Assembly: GCA_902800495.1 (NCBI GenBank)
Contig: CADCET010000014.1
Coordinates: 1 to 61,891 of the forward strand
Reading direction: 5' to 3'
Length of the DNA: 61,891 bases
Source of the DNA: an uncultured Prevotellaceae bacterium
GTDB lineage: Bacteria; Bacteroidota; Bacteroidia; Bacteroidales; Bacteroidaceae
This document shows positions 39,903-48,998 of the stretch, piece by piece. Under the pieces are notes generated by a model. The model did no database searches. It saw nothing but the letters and a program-made list of their open reading frames with translations, and had not been told where the DNA came from. The translations under genes and the position numbers were made by a program. Position 1 is the stretch's first letter; each line of letters begins with the position of its first letter.

Positions 39903-41877
39903 CATTGAGCACAGCTAAGACGGTGACGCCTACGTCGGCAAAGACGGCGAGCCACATCGTGGCGAGACCGAAGGTTGCCAGCACTAAGACGGCGACTTTG
40001 ACGCCGATGGCGAACCACACGTTCTGACGGGCGATACCCAGTGTGCGACGGGCTATCTCGATGGCGTCGGCAACCTTCGACGGATGGTCGTCCATCAGCA
40101 CGACGTCAGCAGCCTCGATAGCAGCATCGCTGCCTAATCCGCCCATCGCGATTCCGACGTCGGCACGGGCAAGAACAGGGGCATCGTTGATGCCGTCGCC
40201 CACGAAGGCCACATTCGTCATACCATCAACAAACTGCACTTTATCGGCAGGCAACAGCTCTGCGTGGTATTCCGACAGGTTCAGCTTCTGAGCCACATGG
40301 TCGGCTACCTCGCGGCGGTCGCCTGTGAGCATCACCGTCTGTCCTACTCCTAAGCGCTTCAGCCGACTGACGGCTTCGGCGCTGTCGGCCTTGATGCGGT
40401 CGTTGATGACGATATGACCGGCATACGTGCCGTCGATAGCTACGTGGATGATGGTGCCTACATGATGGCAGTCGTGCCACTTGGCTCCTACGGCATCCAT
40501 CAGTTTGGTGTTGCCAACGGCTACCTGCTGACTGCCGACACGCGCACAGATGCCCTTACCGGCCACCTCTTCAACGTCGGCAACTACGCAGCCGTCGGTA
40601 GCTTCATCGGGGAAGGCATCGCGCAGGGCGGCACCGATGGGGTGCGTGGAGAAGTGCTCCACATGGGCGGCAAGATGCAGCAGCTGGTGCTCGTCGACCA
40701 CATTAGGATGGACGGCCTCGACGGCAAACTGTCCGTGAGTCAGCGTACCAGTCTTGTCGAAGACAACGGTGTCGACCTTAGCCAGCACGTCCATATAGTT
40801 GGCTCCTTTGATGAGGATACCGCGACGCGAAGCACCACCGATGCCTCCGAAGAAGGTCAGCGGAACGCTGATGACTAAGGCGCAGGGGCACGAGACGACG
40901 AGGAACATCAGGGCACGATAGAGCCAGATGTGGAAAGCGCCGCCAAACAAAGTGGGTACGACGGCAATAGCCAAAGCGGCAGCGACGACAATGGGGGTAT
41001 AGATGCGGGCAAAGCGGGTGATGAAGGTCTCGCTCTGCGACTTGTGTTCGGCAGCGTTCTCTACCAAACTGATAATCTTCGAAGCCGTACTCTCGCCGAA
41101 ATTCTTGGTGGTACGTACTTGCAACAGTCCTGAGAGGTTGACACAGCCCGACTGCACCTCGTCGCCCTCAGCGACCTCGCGAGGCAGAGACTCGCCCGTC
41201 AGCGCAACGGTGTTCAGAGCTGAACGTCCGTTGATGATAACACCATCGAGGGGCACACGGTCGCCAGGACGGATGATGATGGTCTCTCCCACCCCAACGT
41301 TATCTGGAGCCACATCACAAATCGGGTAATCACCATTACTCATTTCTAATTCCTCATTCCTCATTTCCAAATGTGCCACATCGGGCCGTATGTCCATCAG
41401 ATGGCTGATACTGCGGCGACTCTGCCCCTCAGCATAGCCCTCGAAGAGTTCGCCAACCTGGAAGAACAGCATGACGAAGACGGCCTCAGGAAACTCTGTT
41501 TCGGCTCCAGGCAGGAAGCCGATACAAAGAGCACCGATGGTGGCGACCGACATGAGGAAATGCTCATTGAAGGCATCGCCGTGAGCAATACCCTCGACAG
41601 CCTCCTTCAGCGTGTCGTGACCTATTATTAAATAAGGTACGAGATAGACGAGCAACAGTTGCCAGGTCGACAACTGCAGCTGATGTTCGACAACAACGGC
41701 AGCAACGAGCAGCAGAACCGTGACACCGATGAGCGTCAGCTGGCGGCGCAGCCCTCCTTCATGCTCATGATGATGATGCTCATGATGATGCTCATGATGG
41801 TGGTGCTCGTGGTGGTGCTCGTGGTGGTGCTCGCAGCACTCACTCTCTTGATGGTGGTGATGATGAATATGTGCCAT
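39802..41877 (-). CDS. Heavy-metal P1B-type ATPase with His-rich N-terminus
   Basis: A 691-residue transporter, probably for Zn, Cd or Co. It has 'SCPCALVISVPLTFFGGIGG' (CPC metal site in the membrane), 'VDTVVFDKTGTLTHGQF' (phosphorylated Asp), 'MLTGDRREVADHVA' and 'VAFVGDGINDAPVLARAD'. Instead of an HMA domain, the N-terminus carries 24 His in its first 40 residues plus two Cys, a likely metal buffer. The last about 34 residues lie past the usual family end and are encoded entirely antisense to the mgtC-like gene, suggesting loss of the original stop. A TAACTTTG element lies at 41907-41914. Confidence 0.93.
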   Translation of the reverse strand: MAHIHHHHHQESECCEHHHEHHHEHHHHEHHHEHHHHEHEGGLRRQLTLIGVTVLLLVAAVVVEHQLQLSTWQLLLVYLVPYLIIGHDTLKEAVEGIAHGDAFNEHFLMSVATIGALCIGFLPGAETEFPEAVFVMLFFQVGELFEGYAEGQSRRSISHLMDIRPDVAHLEMRNEELEMSNGDYPICDVAPDNVGVGETIIIRPGDRVPLDGVIINGRSALNTVALTGESLPREVAEGDEVQSGCVNLSGLLQVRTTKNFGESTASKIISLVENAAEHKSQSETFITRFARIYTPIVVAAALAIAVVPTLFGGAFHIWLYRALMFLVVSCPCALVISVPLTFFGGIGGASRRGILIKGANYMDVLAKVDTVVFDKTGTLTHGQFAVEAVHPNVVDEHQLLHLAAHVEHFSTHPIGAALRDAFPDEATDGCVVADVEEVAGKGICARVGSQQVAVGNTKLMDAVGAKWHDCHHVGTIIHVAIDGTYAGHIVINDRIKADSAEAVSRLKRLGVGQTVMLTGDRREVADHVAQKLNLSEYHAELLPADKVQFVDGMTNVAFVGDGINDAPVLARADVGIAMGGLGSDAAIEAADVVLMDDHPSKVADAIEIARRTLGIARQNVWFAIGVKVAVLVLATFGLATMWLAVFADVGVTVLAVLNAMRSLRPPRQHHTRPDGGEETRGGAGSSSVPDR

Positions 41878-41906
41878 AACTTTGACCCTTTAATTGTTTT
41901 CGGGTG

Positions 41907-41914
41907 CAAAGTTA
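41907..41914 (-). promoter_or_regulatory. -7 element of the P-type ATPase gene
   Basis: TAACTTTG on the minus strand, 29 bp upstream of the ATG. Confidence 0.6.
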
Positions 41915-41945
41915 CGGCACATTTCGCGCAACTCGGTTGCAAAGT

Positions 41946-43577
41946 TCAGAAAGTGTAGCCGATGGTAGCTATCACCTGATGGCGTTTATTCTCAACATCG
42001 GTGGTCTGAGGCACGTTGCTGATGGTAGCTCCGTCGAAGGTGAACGTCGTATTCGGCTGGTAGGGGTGGAACGTACCCTTCGTCATCGAGTACTGATAAG
42101 CCAGGTCGAAATTCCAGCCTTCATGCTTGTAACCTAAGCCGCAGGTCACGCGGTGGGTGTCCTTCCAGTTGGTGTAGTCGTTGGTCGACGAGTACATCAC
42201 GCCGATGGAGTTGATGGTCATGTCGCGCACACCGTCCTCCTTGTACATCGGCGATACGTAGTTGTAGCCTACGCGGACGGCCAGTGCGGGATCGGGCTTC
42301 AACTCGGCACCCACCTTCAGCATGTGAACGCCCTGCAGTGCGTGCTCGGTCTGGTGGTTCATCGTGCGGTCGCTGTGCGAATCGCGGTTGCCATAGTAGT
42401 CGTAGCCGTCGTTCTCGCGCATGTCCATCGTGCTGTAGTCGCTGTACTCGTAAGTGGCACCGAGGGCCAGCATCGTGCCGACGGTATGGCCTAAGCTGAC
42501 GTCGAACTTCCACGGCGTGTACATCTTGAACTCGTAGGTCTCGCCGTTCTCGCCCTTTTCCCAGAGTCCGATACCGTTACGATAGCAGTTGTTGTAGAAA
42601 ACGGTGTAGTTGCTCGACTTCAGGTCGTACCATGTCGGCGTCGACACCGAGAATCCTACACGGAACGGTGAGTATTCGATGGGACGGAAGATGACACCGG
42701 CCTTGACGTCGATACCTGTTCCCGTCACCTTGCGCTCGTCGGAAAGCAACGTATTGCCGGCACTGGGGCCATTGGCAAACACCAGATTCTCCCTGTAGTC
42801 GGTGGTCGACTTGTAGTTCACGTCATGAAGACCGACAGTCAGACCGAGATACACGCGGTCGTTGACATTGCCACTAATGTTGACGTCGAAGTCGGCAATC
42901 CAGCCACGCTGGCCGTTGTTATACTGGTAGGTATCACCATCCAGATAGCCAATCTCGATATCCTGGCCATTCTCCTTTGGCCATGCGTTGAAGGCGTTCA
43001 TATAGAGATAGTCCACCTGCGTAAAGGTGTAGGCGCGCAGGGCACTCTGCCCATCGTTCTCGTAGCCCATCAGATCGCCGTCGACGTTCCAGTCGAGGTT
43101 ATAGCCGCCAGCGTTGACGTTGTTCTTGTCGTACTTGGCAAAGCCCACCTGGTTGAGTGAACCGCGACGCAGGCTGTTGGCTGCCGCCAGTATCTGGTTA
43201 AAATTACGGCTCTTGCGGTAGTTGAAACCGAGGTTGATAAACGAACGCCTATCCATCTGTGAAGCATAGACGAGGCCTGCCTGATCGAAGCTGACGTGCG
43301 TCTTGCTGGTCTCGCCGAACTTCACGGCATCCTGCTGCGTGTTCAGACTCAGCGACCCCTGGAAGGTGCTGTGACGGAACAGGCCTATGCCTGCGGGGTT
43401 CGTACTCATCACCGAAATATCGGCACCGAGGGCTTCTAATGCGCCACCCATACCCACATAGCGCGCCGTTCCGTTCAGGTCGCTCGTCATGAGTTTGGCT
43501 CCCTCGTATGTATCCTGAGCTGCCGACGGCAAAACTGCCGCCAAGGCCATTGCTGCAAAATATAACTTTTTCATCAT
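41946..43577 (-). CDS. FadL/OmpP1-like outer-membrane protein
   Basis: A 543-residue outer-membrane beta-barrel from ATG 43577 (the frame can start six bases earlier at TTG). Signal peptide about 20 residues ending 'LPSAAQ'. 'ARYVGMGGALEALGADISVM' then 'STNPAGIGLFRHSTFQGS' is the N-terminal hatch motif of FadL-type transporters ('NPAG'), and the end 'RHQVIATIGYTF' is a barrel sorting signal with terminal Phe. Bacteroidota members are often labelled hemin receptor without proof; hydrophobic-compound uptake is the family role. It follows the Tyr/Gly-rich gene by 70 bp of repeat, with no promoter of its own seen. Confidence 0.85.
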   Translation of the reverse strand: MMKKLYFAAMALAAVLPSAAQDTYEGAKLMTSDLNGTARYVGMGGALEALGADISVMSTNPAGIGLFRHSTFQGSLSLNTQQDAVKFGETSKTHVSFDQAGLVYASQMDRRSFINLGFNYRKSRNFNQILAAANSLRRGSLNQVGFAKYDKNNVNAGGYNLDWNVDGDLMGYENDGQSALRAYTFTQVDYLYMNAFNAWPKENGQDIEIGYLDGDTYQYNNGQRGWIADFDVNISGNVNDRVYLGLTVGLHDVNYKSTTDYRENLVFANGPSAGNTLLSDERKVTGTGIDVKAGVIFRPIEYSPFRVGFSVSTPTWYDLKSSNYTVFYNNCYRNGIGLWEKGENGETYEFKMYTPWKFDVSLGHTVGTMLALGATYEYSDYSTMDMRENDGYDYYGNRDSHSDRTMNHQTEHALQGVHMLKVGAELKPDPALAVRVGYNYVSPMYKEDGVRDMTINSIGVMYSSTNDYTNWKDTHRVTCGLGYKHEGWNFDLAYQYSMTKGTFHPYQPNTTFTFDGATISNVPQTTDVENKRHQVIATIGYTF

Positions 43578-43589
43578 GTTCAAAACTAT

Positions 43590-43646
43590 TAATTCTTAAT
43601 CGGCATAGCCGACAACTCTTAATTCTTAACTCTAAACTCTTAATTC
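43590..43646. repeat. Hairpin-cored heptamer repeat, inverted relative to 10582
   Basis: Runs of 'ctcttaa' flank a cggcatagccg hairpin core. 43590-43620 matches 10582-10612 in inverted orientation with one difference in 31. Confidence 0.85.
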
Positions 43647-43648
43647 AT

Positions 43649-44590
43649 TCAGCGCCTTCCCGCACGTCCGATGCTGCCACCACCACGTGAGCCACCACCG
43701 CCACCGCTAAAGCTGCCACCGCTGGAACGGCCTGCACTGCTGCTGCCACTGCTGAAGCTGCCGCTATTGCTGGTAGAACGGCTGAAGTTGCCACTATTGC
43801 TGGTCGAACGACTGAAGTTGCCACTATTGCTGCGATACACGGTACTATTATTAGATGTAGCACGCTGTGTGGCACGCGACGAAGTAGAACTGGTAGCACG
43901 CGAACCACCCGTGAAGTAGCCATGAGAGCGACCGCTGCGATCGATGGTGCCGGTATTGCCATTACGCGAATACAAGCGACTTCTGCCCGAGTAGTAACCA
44001 CCTCCATAGTAATACGGACGGTAGTAGCTGTAGTAGCCATAATGGTAAGGACCATACCAGCCATAGTCATAGTACCAGGGATCGTACCACGTGGAGTACC
44101 AGCCATAGTGGCGGTAGTACCACGGATCGCGCCAGTACCAGTAAGAGTCGTACCAGGGGTAGTACGACGAGTAGAACCACGGCGAGTGCCATGAGTCGCT
44201 CACGCCGTCGCGATAGCCGTCACGGTAGGCCAGGTCGGTCTCATAGCCGTCGTAGCGGGCCAACTGCCGTGTCAGTGCGAAGTCCTCCGTCTGGGTAGAG
44301 TCGGGATAAACGCCACGTTCGGCGCTGAAGCTGATGATGTCGTTTCCTGATGCCGTGGTGTCGGGCACCACCTGGTAATAGCTGCTGCCACCTTGGCCGC
44401 GACGGTTGTATTCGTCGACGCTACGGTTACTGCCAGAGTAGTAGGTAGAGCGCGGCATACCGTAGTTAGCAACAGCGCGTTCCTTGGTCTGCTTCGAGGG
44501 AACGAAGTACATATCGTCATCCTGAGCCAACATTGTCAGAGGCATTGCCCCCAACAAGAGTGATACTAAAATACGGTTGTTCATTGTCAT
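43649..44590 (-). CDS. Secreted Tyr/Gly/Ser-rich low-complexity protein
   Basis: A 313-residue protein with a signal peptide ending 'LTMLAQ'. Residues 25-135 are polar; residues about 135-205 are extremely Tyr/Trp/Gly-rich ('WYSTWYDPWYYDYGWYGPYH' and similar); the C-terminal 90 residues are Ser/Gly/Arg-rich with three repeats of 'NSGNFSRSTS' type, ending in Arg. No enzyme motif. It may be a surface or envelope structural protein. Ribosome-binding AGGAG precedes ATG 44590; a second ATG is two codons later. Divergent from prmA across a palindrome (44649-44685). Function unknown. Confidence 0.75.
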   Translation of the reverse strand: MTMNNRILVSLLLGAMPLTMLAQDDDMYFVPSKQTKERAVANYGMPRSTYYSGSNRSVDEYNRRGQGGSSYYQVVPDTTASGNDIISFSAERGVYPDSTQTEDFALTRQLARYDGYETDLAYRDGYRDGVSDSWHSPWFYSSYYPWYDSYWYWRDPWYYRHYGWYSTWYDPWYYDYGWYGPYHYGYYSYYRPYYYGGGYYSGRSRLYSRNGNTGTIDRSGRSHGYFTGGSRATSSTSSRATQRATSNNSTVYRSNSGNFSRSTSNSGNFSRSTSNSGSFSSGSSSAGRSSGGSFSGGGGGSRGGGSIGRAGRR

Positions 44591-44648
44591 ATTCTCCTTT
44601 GTTTTACTGTTTCACGCTACAAAATTATATTTAATTTCATTGCAAAAT

Positions 44649-44685
44649 TAGGGAAAAACCCTAAACAATGATAGGTTTTTCCCTA
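44649..44685. promoter_or_regulatory. Palindrome between divergent promoters (candidate operator)
   Basis: TAGGGAAAAACC (44649-44660) and GGTTTTTCCCTA (44674-44685) are perfect inverted repeats around 13 bp. They lie between leftward TAATTTTG elements (44643-44650, 44620-44627) and the rightward TAATTTTG (44693-44700) of prmA. Position and symmetry suggest a dimeric regulator site. Confidence 0.55.
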
Positions 44686-44692
44686 TTTTTTG

Positions 44693-44700
44693 TAATTTTG
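44693..44700 (+). promoter_or_regulatory. -7 element of prmA
   Basis: TAATTTTG 19 bp before the ATG of prmA, adjacent to the palindrome. No TTTG at -33. Confidence 0.5.
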
Positions 44701-44719
44701 CGGCAAATTTAACATCATT

Positions 44720-45628
44720 ATGAAGTATTACGAGGTAAAATTCAGCATAGAACCGCTTAGCGGTGACGCCTGCGACCTGTTAGCCGCATTGGCTGGTGAC
44801 GCAGGTTTTGAGACATTTGAGAACACCGATACAGGACTGACGGGCTATGTGCAGCAGGCGCTGTTCGACCAGCAAGTCCTGGACGGCGTACTGTCGTCAT
44901 TCCCGATGCCTGACGTCAGCATCAGCTACTCCGTCAGCGAGGCTGAAGACCGCGACTGGAACGAACAGTGGGAGCAAGAGGGCTTCGAGCCTATAGTCGT
45001 CGGTGACCGGTTGGTGATTCATGATGGGCGGCATGGGGAGAAGGAGGAGATGGGAGCAATGGGAGCAATGGGACGAATGGGACCTATAGGACCTATAGGA
45101 CCTATGGGACCTATAGCCATTGAGATTGATGCTCATTTGGCCTTTGGCACGGGCACCCACGAGACGACACAGATGGTCTGTGGCACCCTGCTCGACATGG
45201 ACTTGAGCGGTGTGCGCGTCCTCGACTGCGGCTGTGGCACGGGCATCTTAGGCATCGCAGCCATGAAGTTAGGAGCCCGCGAATGTGTCGGTTACGACAT
45301 CGACGAATGGAGTGTCGACAATACGCGCCATAATGCCGTCATCAACCATGTTGAGGTAACACCACTCTTGGGAGATGCCTCTATATTAAATAAGGTGGAG
45401 GGGCTGTTCGACGTGGTCATGGCCAACATCAACCGCAACATCCTGCTGAACGACATGCCGGCTTTCAGACAGAAAATGGCCACAGGCGCCAAACTCATTC
45501 TCAGCGGATTCTACACAGAAGACATTCCGCTGCTGACAGAAAAAGCGGCTACACTGGGACTCAGTATAACCGCTCAACGTGAAGCCCACGGATGGGCTTG
45601 TATTGTGCTGACGCTTACTCTACAGTAA
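44720..45628 (+). CDS. prmA: Ribosomal protein L11 methyltransferase with repeat-encoded insert
   Basis: A 302-residue PrmA that trimethylates L11. The SAM-binding loop is 'VLDCGCGTGILGIAAMKLGA'; 'EIDAHLAFGTGTHETTQMVC' precedes it, and 'VVMANINRNILLND' holds the NxN-type active-site motif. The N-terminal 100 residues are the L11-recognition domain. Residues 111-131, read as MGA-MGA-MGR-MGP-IGP-IGP-MGP, come from a 9-bp minisatellite and replace a short loop just ahead of the catalytic domain. The collagen-like tripeptide stretch is not a family feature. The enzyme is otherwise intact, so it likely still works. Confidence 0.94.
   Translation: MKYYEVKFSIEPLSGDACDLLAALAGDAGFETFENTDTGLTGYVQQALFDQQVLDGVLSSFPMPDVSISYSVSEAEDRDWNEQWEQEGFEPIVVGDRLVIHDGRHGEKEEMGAMGAMGRMGPIGPIGPMGPIAIEIDAHLAFGTGTHETTQMVCGTLLDMDLSGVRVLDCGCGTGILGIAAMKLGARECVGYDIDEWSVDNTRHNAVINHVEVTPLLGDASILNKVEGLFDVVMANINRNILLNDMPAFRQKMATGAKLILSGFYTEDIPLLTEKAATLGLSITAQREAHGWACIVLTLTLQ
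45050..45112. repeat. 9-bp minisatellite inside prmA
   Basis: Seven units of 9 bp: ATGGGAGCA (x2), ATGGGACGA, ATGGGACCT, ATAGGACCT (x2), ATGGGACCT. The same GGACnnATR unit occurs in ygiQ at 54658-54738, read there in another frame. Confidence 0.9.
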
Positions 45629-46205
45629 CAAAGTTCTCATGCTCCACGCCGTTGCGGCGCTCAAGCCAAACCTTATATTGTTCCAACGAGCTGAGGGTCG
45701 ATTGAGAAAACGTAGAAATGCCCTGAACGACAAGTGCTTCGCCTGAAGGCCGCTTACCTGTTGCAATAGCAAAGGGAGAATACACCTTTGCGGGGAATTC
45801 TGTTGCTTCTACACCGTTCAGTACCATTTTGTACTTACAAGTGACCTTCGTTCCTACAGGAGCCGCGAACTTGACCGTGCGGATAATACACTTGGTGGCG
45901 TCGACAGTAAAGCCGCCCATAAGCTGAAGAAGTTGCAGCCCCTCCTTGGAATAGGTAGTTAGGGCATCAGAAGTCTCACCGTTCCTCACCGTAAAATTCC
46001 TCATCGATCCCTGGCCGTCATTATAAGTAACCTCCAAGTTGGCATTCTGAGCAATCGCATTTGGAAGTACTGCAACGATACACACTTCTCCATTGCCGCT
46101 GGCGGTCTGGGGGTCATCATCATCATCGCCACAGGCTGCCAAAGCCGTCAGCGTGAAACAACAGGCGACAAAAACGCCTAAGAGCCATACGAAATTCTTT
46201 TTCAT
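45615..46205 (-). CDS. Hypothetical lipoprotein, 196 aa
   Basis: Starts at ATG 46205, since the longer frame extends through the promoter. N-terminus MKKNFVWLLGVFVACCFTLT then 'ALAACGDDDDD' shows a lipobox and an acidic Asp run after the Cys, a pattern linked to surface export of Bacteroidota lipoproteins. The mature part is beta-rich ('ATKCIIRTVKFAAPVGTKVT', 'PFAIATGKRPSGEALVVQGI'). Family not recognised. Convergent with prmA: the two stop codons lie within about 15 bp of each other and overlap slightly. A TAACTTTG element lies at 46235-46242. Confidence 0.75.
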   Translation of the reverse strand: MKKNFVWLLGVFVACCFTLTALAACGDDDDDPQTASGNGEVCIVAVLPNAIAQNANLEVTYNDGQGSMRNFTVRNGETSDALTTYSKEGLQLLQLMGGFTVDATKCIIRTVKFAAPVGTKVTCKYKMVLNGVEATEFPAKVYSPFAIATGKRPSGEALVVQGISTFSQSTLSSLEQYKVWLERRNGVEHENFVTVE

Positions 46206-46234
46206 AAATTTCTTTGTTTTAGGTTTACTGCGGG

Positions 46235-46242
46235 CAAAGTTA
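46235..46242 (-). promoter_or_regulatory. -7 element of the Asp-rich lipoprotein gene
   Basis: TAACTTTG on the minus strand, 29 bp upstream of ATG 46205; a TTTG lies 24 bp further up. Confidence 0.5.
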
Positions 46243-46292
46243 TGAAAAAAGAATGAACTATGCAAGCAAAAACAGAAAAAAATATTTGCACC

Positions 46293-47186
46293 CTACTGAT
46301 AGGCCTTCTCACCGATTGTTTCCATCGACCCAATTGTCATCTGGCGCAGGTCGTAATAGGAACCGTTGTAGATGTTGAAATCGACATGGCCCTTGATACC
46401 TGGCAGCTTGCCGACATCCGTATGCTGCCAGAACTTCCAACGCCCTTTGTACTCGACACTGTCCACATAGTAGTGGGCTATCCAGTAGGGATATTGGTCG
46501 AAGATGGTGTCGTTCAGGTAGCGCGTCTTAAATTTATAATAGGTGTAGATGATGGGTTTGACGTTGTAGTGCTTCTCGACAATGTCCAGCCACTGCAGCA
46601 CCGACGCCTTGAACTCGTCATCGGTCTGGTCCTTGGGTTTGTGCTCCACGTCGAGCACGGGTGGCAGGTCGCCGTTCTCCAACTTCACCTGACTGAGGAA
46701 GTGCTGTGCCTGACGGTCGGCAGGCGAGTGAACGCTGTAGAAATGGTAGGCACCACGGGTGAACCCATACTCACGGGCCTGGTGGAAATTCTCACGGAAA
46801 TTCTCGTCGGTCTGCGTAGAGCCTTCGGTGGCCTTGATCATCACGAAACGGATGGGACAGCGGTTAATCATGCCTTCGTCTTTCAGCTTGTCCCAGTCAA
46901 TATGTCCCTGATGGTGCGAGATGTCAATACCGTGAATCTCGTAGCCTTCAGGATAGCTGACATCGCCGTAGAGAGCACGCCAACGGAACCCGAAAGGACC
47001 GACGAAGAAATAGTAGAAAAACCAGATGTAGCCAGCCACGACAGCCGCTCCGCCTATCCACCACCCCCACGAAGGGACGTGCTGCAACAAACGAACGACA
47101 ACGTTCGGACGCTTGTGGGCCACAGGCCCACGTCGTCCGGACGTTGTATTGATGCCTTTGCGGCGAACTACTCGCTTCTTCGACAT
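46293..47186 (-). CDS. GH25 lysozyme-like muramidase, membrane-anchored
   Basis: A 297-residue protein. The first 45 residues are basic with a transmembrane helix ('WWIGGAAVVAGYIWFFYYFF'). The catalytic domain begins 'YEIHGIDISHHQGHIDWDKL' (first catalytic Asp), continues 'IRFVMIKATEGSTQTDENF' and has 'LPPVLDVEHKPKDQT' with the Asp-x-Glu pair. GH25 enzymes cleave between MurNAc and GlcNAc in peptidoglycan. The anchor suggests a role in cell-wall remodelling rather than a secreted weapon. The start codon directly abuts the stop of pfp, so it is probably translated from the same mRNA. Confidence 0.92.
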   Translation of the reverse strand: MSKKRVVRRKGINTTSGRRGPVAHKRPNVVVRLLQHVPSWGWWIGGAAVVAGYIWFFYYFFVGPFGFRWRALYGDVSYPEGYEIHGIDISHHQGHIDWDKLKDEGMINRCPIRFVMIKATEGSTQTDENFRENFHQAREYGFTRGAYHFYSVHSPADRQAQHFLSQVKLENGDLPPVLDVEHKPKDQTDDEFKASVLQWLDIVEKHYNVKPIIYTYYKFKTRYLNDTIFDQYPYWIAHYYVDSVEYKGRWKFWQHTDVGKLPGIKGHVDFNIYNGSYYDLRQMTIGSMETIGEKAYQ

Positions 47187-48824
47187 TTATTTTGCCTGTT
47201 CGAGAGCCAGCGTCTTCGTAGGCTGGTCGCAGACCTCAGTGGGTCCCCAGTACTGGATAGGACCAGGATAGACGTAGGCCGTCTCGCGGGCCCAGCGGTC
47301 GCGCTCTTTGGCGAAAGCTTTGAAGGGAGCACCGTCGAGCTCGACAAGAGCCTTGCGGATAACGGGCTTCATCTCGCCGGCACGTTTCTCCATATTCATC
47401 ATCATCGTGATGGGCACACCGCCGGCAACCCACTGGTCAGCGGGAGCGGTCGTATTCTTCACAATGGCCATATAGCCCGTCTTGCCGTTGGCAATGAGCT
47501 GGGCGGCACTGGTACCGAGGGCGTAGCAGTAGTCGGCATCGAAGTTAGAGGGAGCAGCGCAGCGGCCCTCATAGCCGAAGAAGTGGTGCTGTGTACCGAA
47601 CTTGCCGGTATACTTGCCTTCCTTCTTCATCTTCTCAAGCTTCTGGGCAACCATCGTTGAGAGCAGCTTCTCGGTCTCGATGAGCGACACCTGCACGTTT
47701 CCGTGAGGATCGCGGTCGAGGGCGAGCTGACGGGCTACGCCTGTGGGCAGCGAGTTGAACACGGCGAGGTTCTCCTCTGAGAGGTGACTCTTGGCGAAGT
47801 CGATGGTCTCCGTGCGCCCCATCTCCTTCACCTCGGGCAATGCCAGCACGTCGTTGAGCTGGGCAATAAGCTTCTTGATGGCGGGAATGAACTCGATAAG
47901 GCCCTCGGGAATGATGACAGTACCGAAGTTGTTGCCGTCAGCGGCACGAGCGGCTACGGCGTTGGCAATGTTTTCGACGATATCGTCAAGACTCAAACCC
48001 TTGGCCTCGACCTCCTCACTGATAAGACAGATGTTAGGCTGAGTCTGCAGGGCACACTCCAGGGCGATGTGAGAAGCCGAGCGGCCCATCACCTTAATGA
48101 AATGCCAGTACTTGCGGGCTGAGTTACAGTCGCGCTCGATGTTACCAATCAGCTCAGAGTAGGTCTTACAAGCGGTGTCGAAACCGAAAGAGGTCTCAAT
48201 CTGCGAGTTCTTCAGGTCGCCGTCGATGGTCTTCGGACAACCGATAACCTGCACGCCATAGTTCTTGGCGGCATAGTACTCGGCCAGCACACAGGCGTTG
48301 GTATTCGAGTCGTCGCCACCAATGATGACGATAGCCTTGATGTCAAGCTTGCGGATGATCTCCAGACCCTTCTCGAACTGGTCAACCTTCTCTAACTTCG
48401 TACGGCCAGAGCCAATCATGTCGAAACCACCCGTGTTACGGTAAGCGTCAATGATTTCCGGCGTCAGCTCCATGTAGTTATGGTCTACCAGACCGCCAGG
48501 ACCGAGGATAAAACCGAACAGCCGGTTCTCAGGGTTCAGCTTCTTAATCTGGTCGAACAGACCGGTGATGACGTTGTGACCGCCAGGGGCCTGACCGCCG
48601 CTGAGGATGATACCCACGTTCATCTTCGTGGTGTTGGCCTCAGTAGCAGGCACGAACTCCACGATGGGCATGCCGTACGTGTTGGGGAACAACTTTTTGA
48701 TTTCCTCCTGGTCAGCTACGCTCTGGGTAGGCTCACCTTCTTTGATTTTCACTGCGCCCTGAAGTGCCTTAGGCAATTTAGGCTGGTAGGCGGCTCTTGC
48801 AATCTGCAATGCACTCTTTTCCAT
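47187..48824 (-). CDS. pfp: Pyrophosphate-dependent phosphofructokinase
   Basis: A 545-residue PPi-PFK of the long form. '[20 protein letters not shown]' is the N-terminal loop; '[20 protein letters not shown]' holds the GGDD, where the second Asp marks PPi rather than ATP use; '[20 protein letters not shown]' is the fructose-6-phosphate catalytic loop. It interconverts F6P and F1,6BP using PPi, a reversible glycolytic step common in Bacteroidota. Likely promoter element TATTTTTG at 48869-48876. Followed without gap by the GH25 gene. Confidence 0.95.
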   Translation of the reverse strand: MEKSALQIARAAYQPKLPKALQGAVKIKEGEPTQSVADQEEIKKLFPNTYGMPIVEFVPATEANTTKMNVGIILSGGQAPGGHNVITGLFDQIKKLNPENRLFGFILGPGGLVDHNYMELTPEIIDAYRNTGGFDMIGSGRTKLEKVDQFEKGLEIIRKLDIKAIVIIGGDDSNTNACVLAEYYAAKNYGVQVIGCPKTIDGDLKNSQIETSFGFDTACKTYSELIGNIERDCNSARKYWHFIKVMGRSASHIALECALQTQPNICLISEEVEAKGLSLDDIVENIANAVAARAADGNNFGTVIIPEGLIEFIPAIKKLIAQLNDVLALPEVKEMGRTETIDFAKSHLSEENLAVFNSLPTGVARQLALDRDPHGNVQVSLIETEKLLSTMVAQKLEKMKKEGKYTGKFGTQHHFFGYEGRCAAPSNFDADYCYALGTSAAQLIANGKTGYMAIVKNTTAPADQWVAGGVPITMMMNMEKRAGEMKPVIRKALVELDGAPFKAFAKERDRWARETAYVYPGPIQYWGPTEVCDQPTKTLALEQAK

Positions 48825-48868
48825 AATTCTGAATCTTTATTTTTGTTGAATAATGATAATTCGATGTG

Positions 48869-48876
48869 CAAAAATA
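48869..48876 (-). promoter_or_regulatory. -7 element of pfp
   Basis: TATTTTTG on the minus strand, 44 bp upstream of the ATG. Confidence 0.4.
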
Positions 48877-48960
48877 CGCATTTCTGACGAGAAAAAGAAA
48901 GAAAAAATACTTTTTATATTTTTTTTTGATGAATCTTATTGCTATTTGAAGAATATTTAT

Positions 48961-48968
48961 TATCTTTG
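48961..48968 (+). promoter_or_regulatory. -7 element of the 48999-55546 operon
   Basis: TATCTTTG 30 bp before ATG 48999. A TTTG at 48945-48948 is too close (12 bp), so the -33 element is uncertain. Confidence 0.55.
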
Positions 48969-48998
48969 CTAACTGGAAATTACAAACCGATGATTATT

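Noticed and set aside
46260-47660. Rightward 466-codon open frame over the GH25 and pfp genes
   Set aside because: Runs antisense across two well-supported genes; composition is that of a shadow frame.
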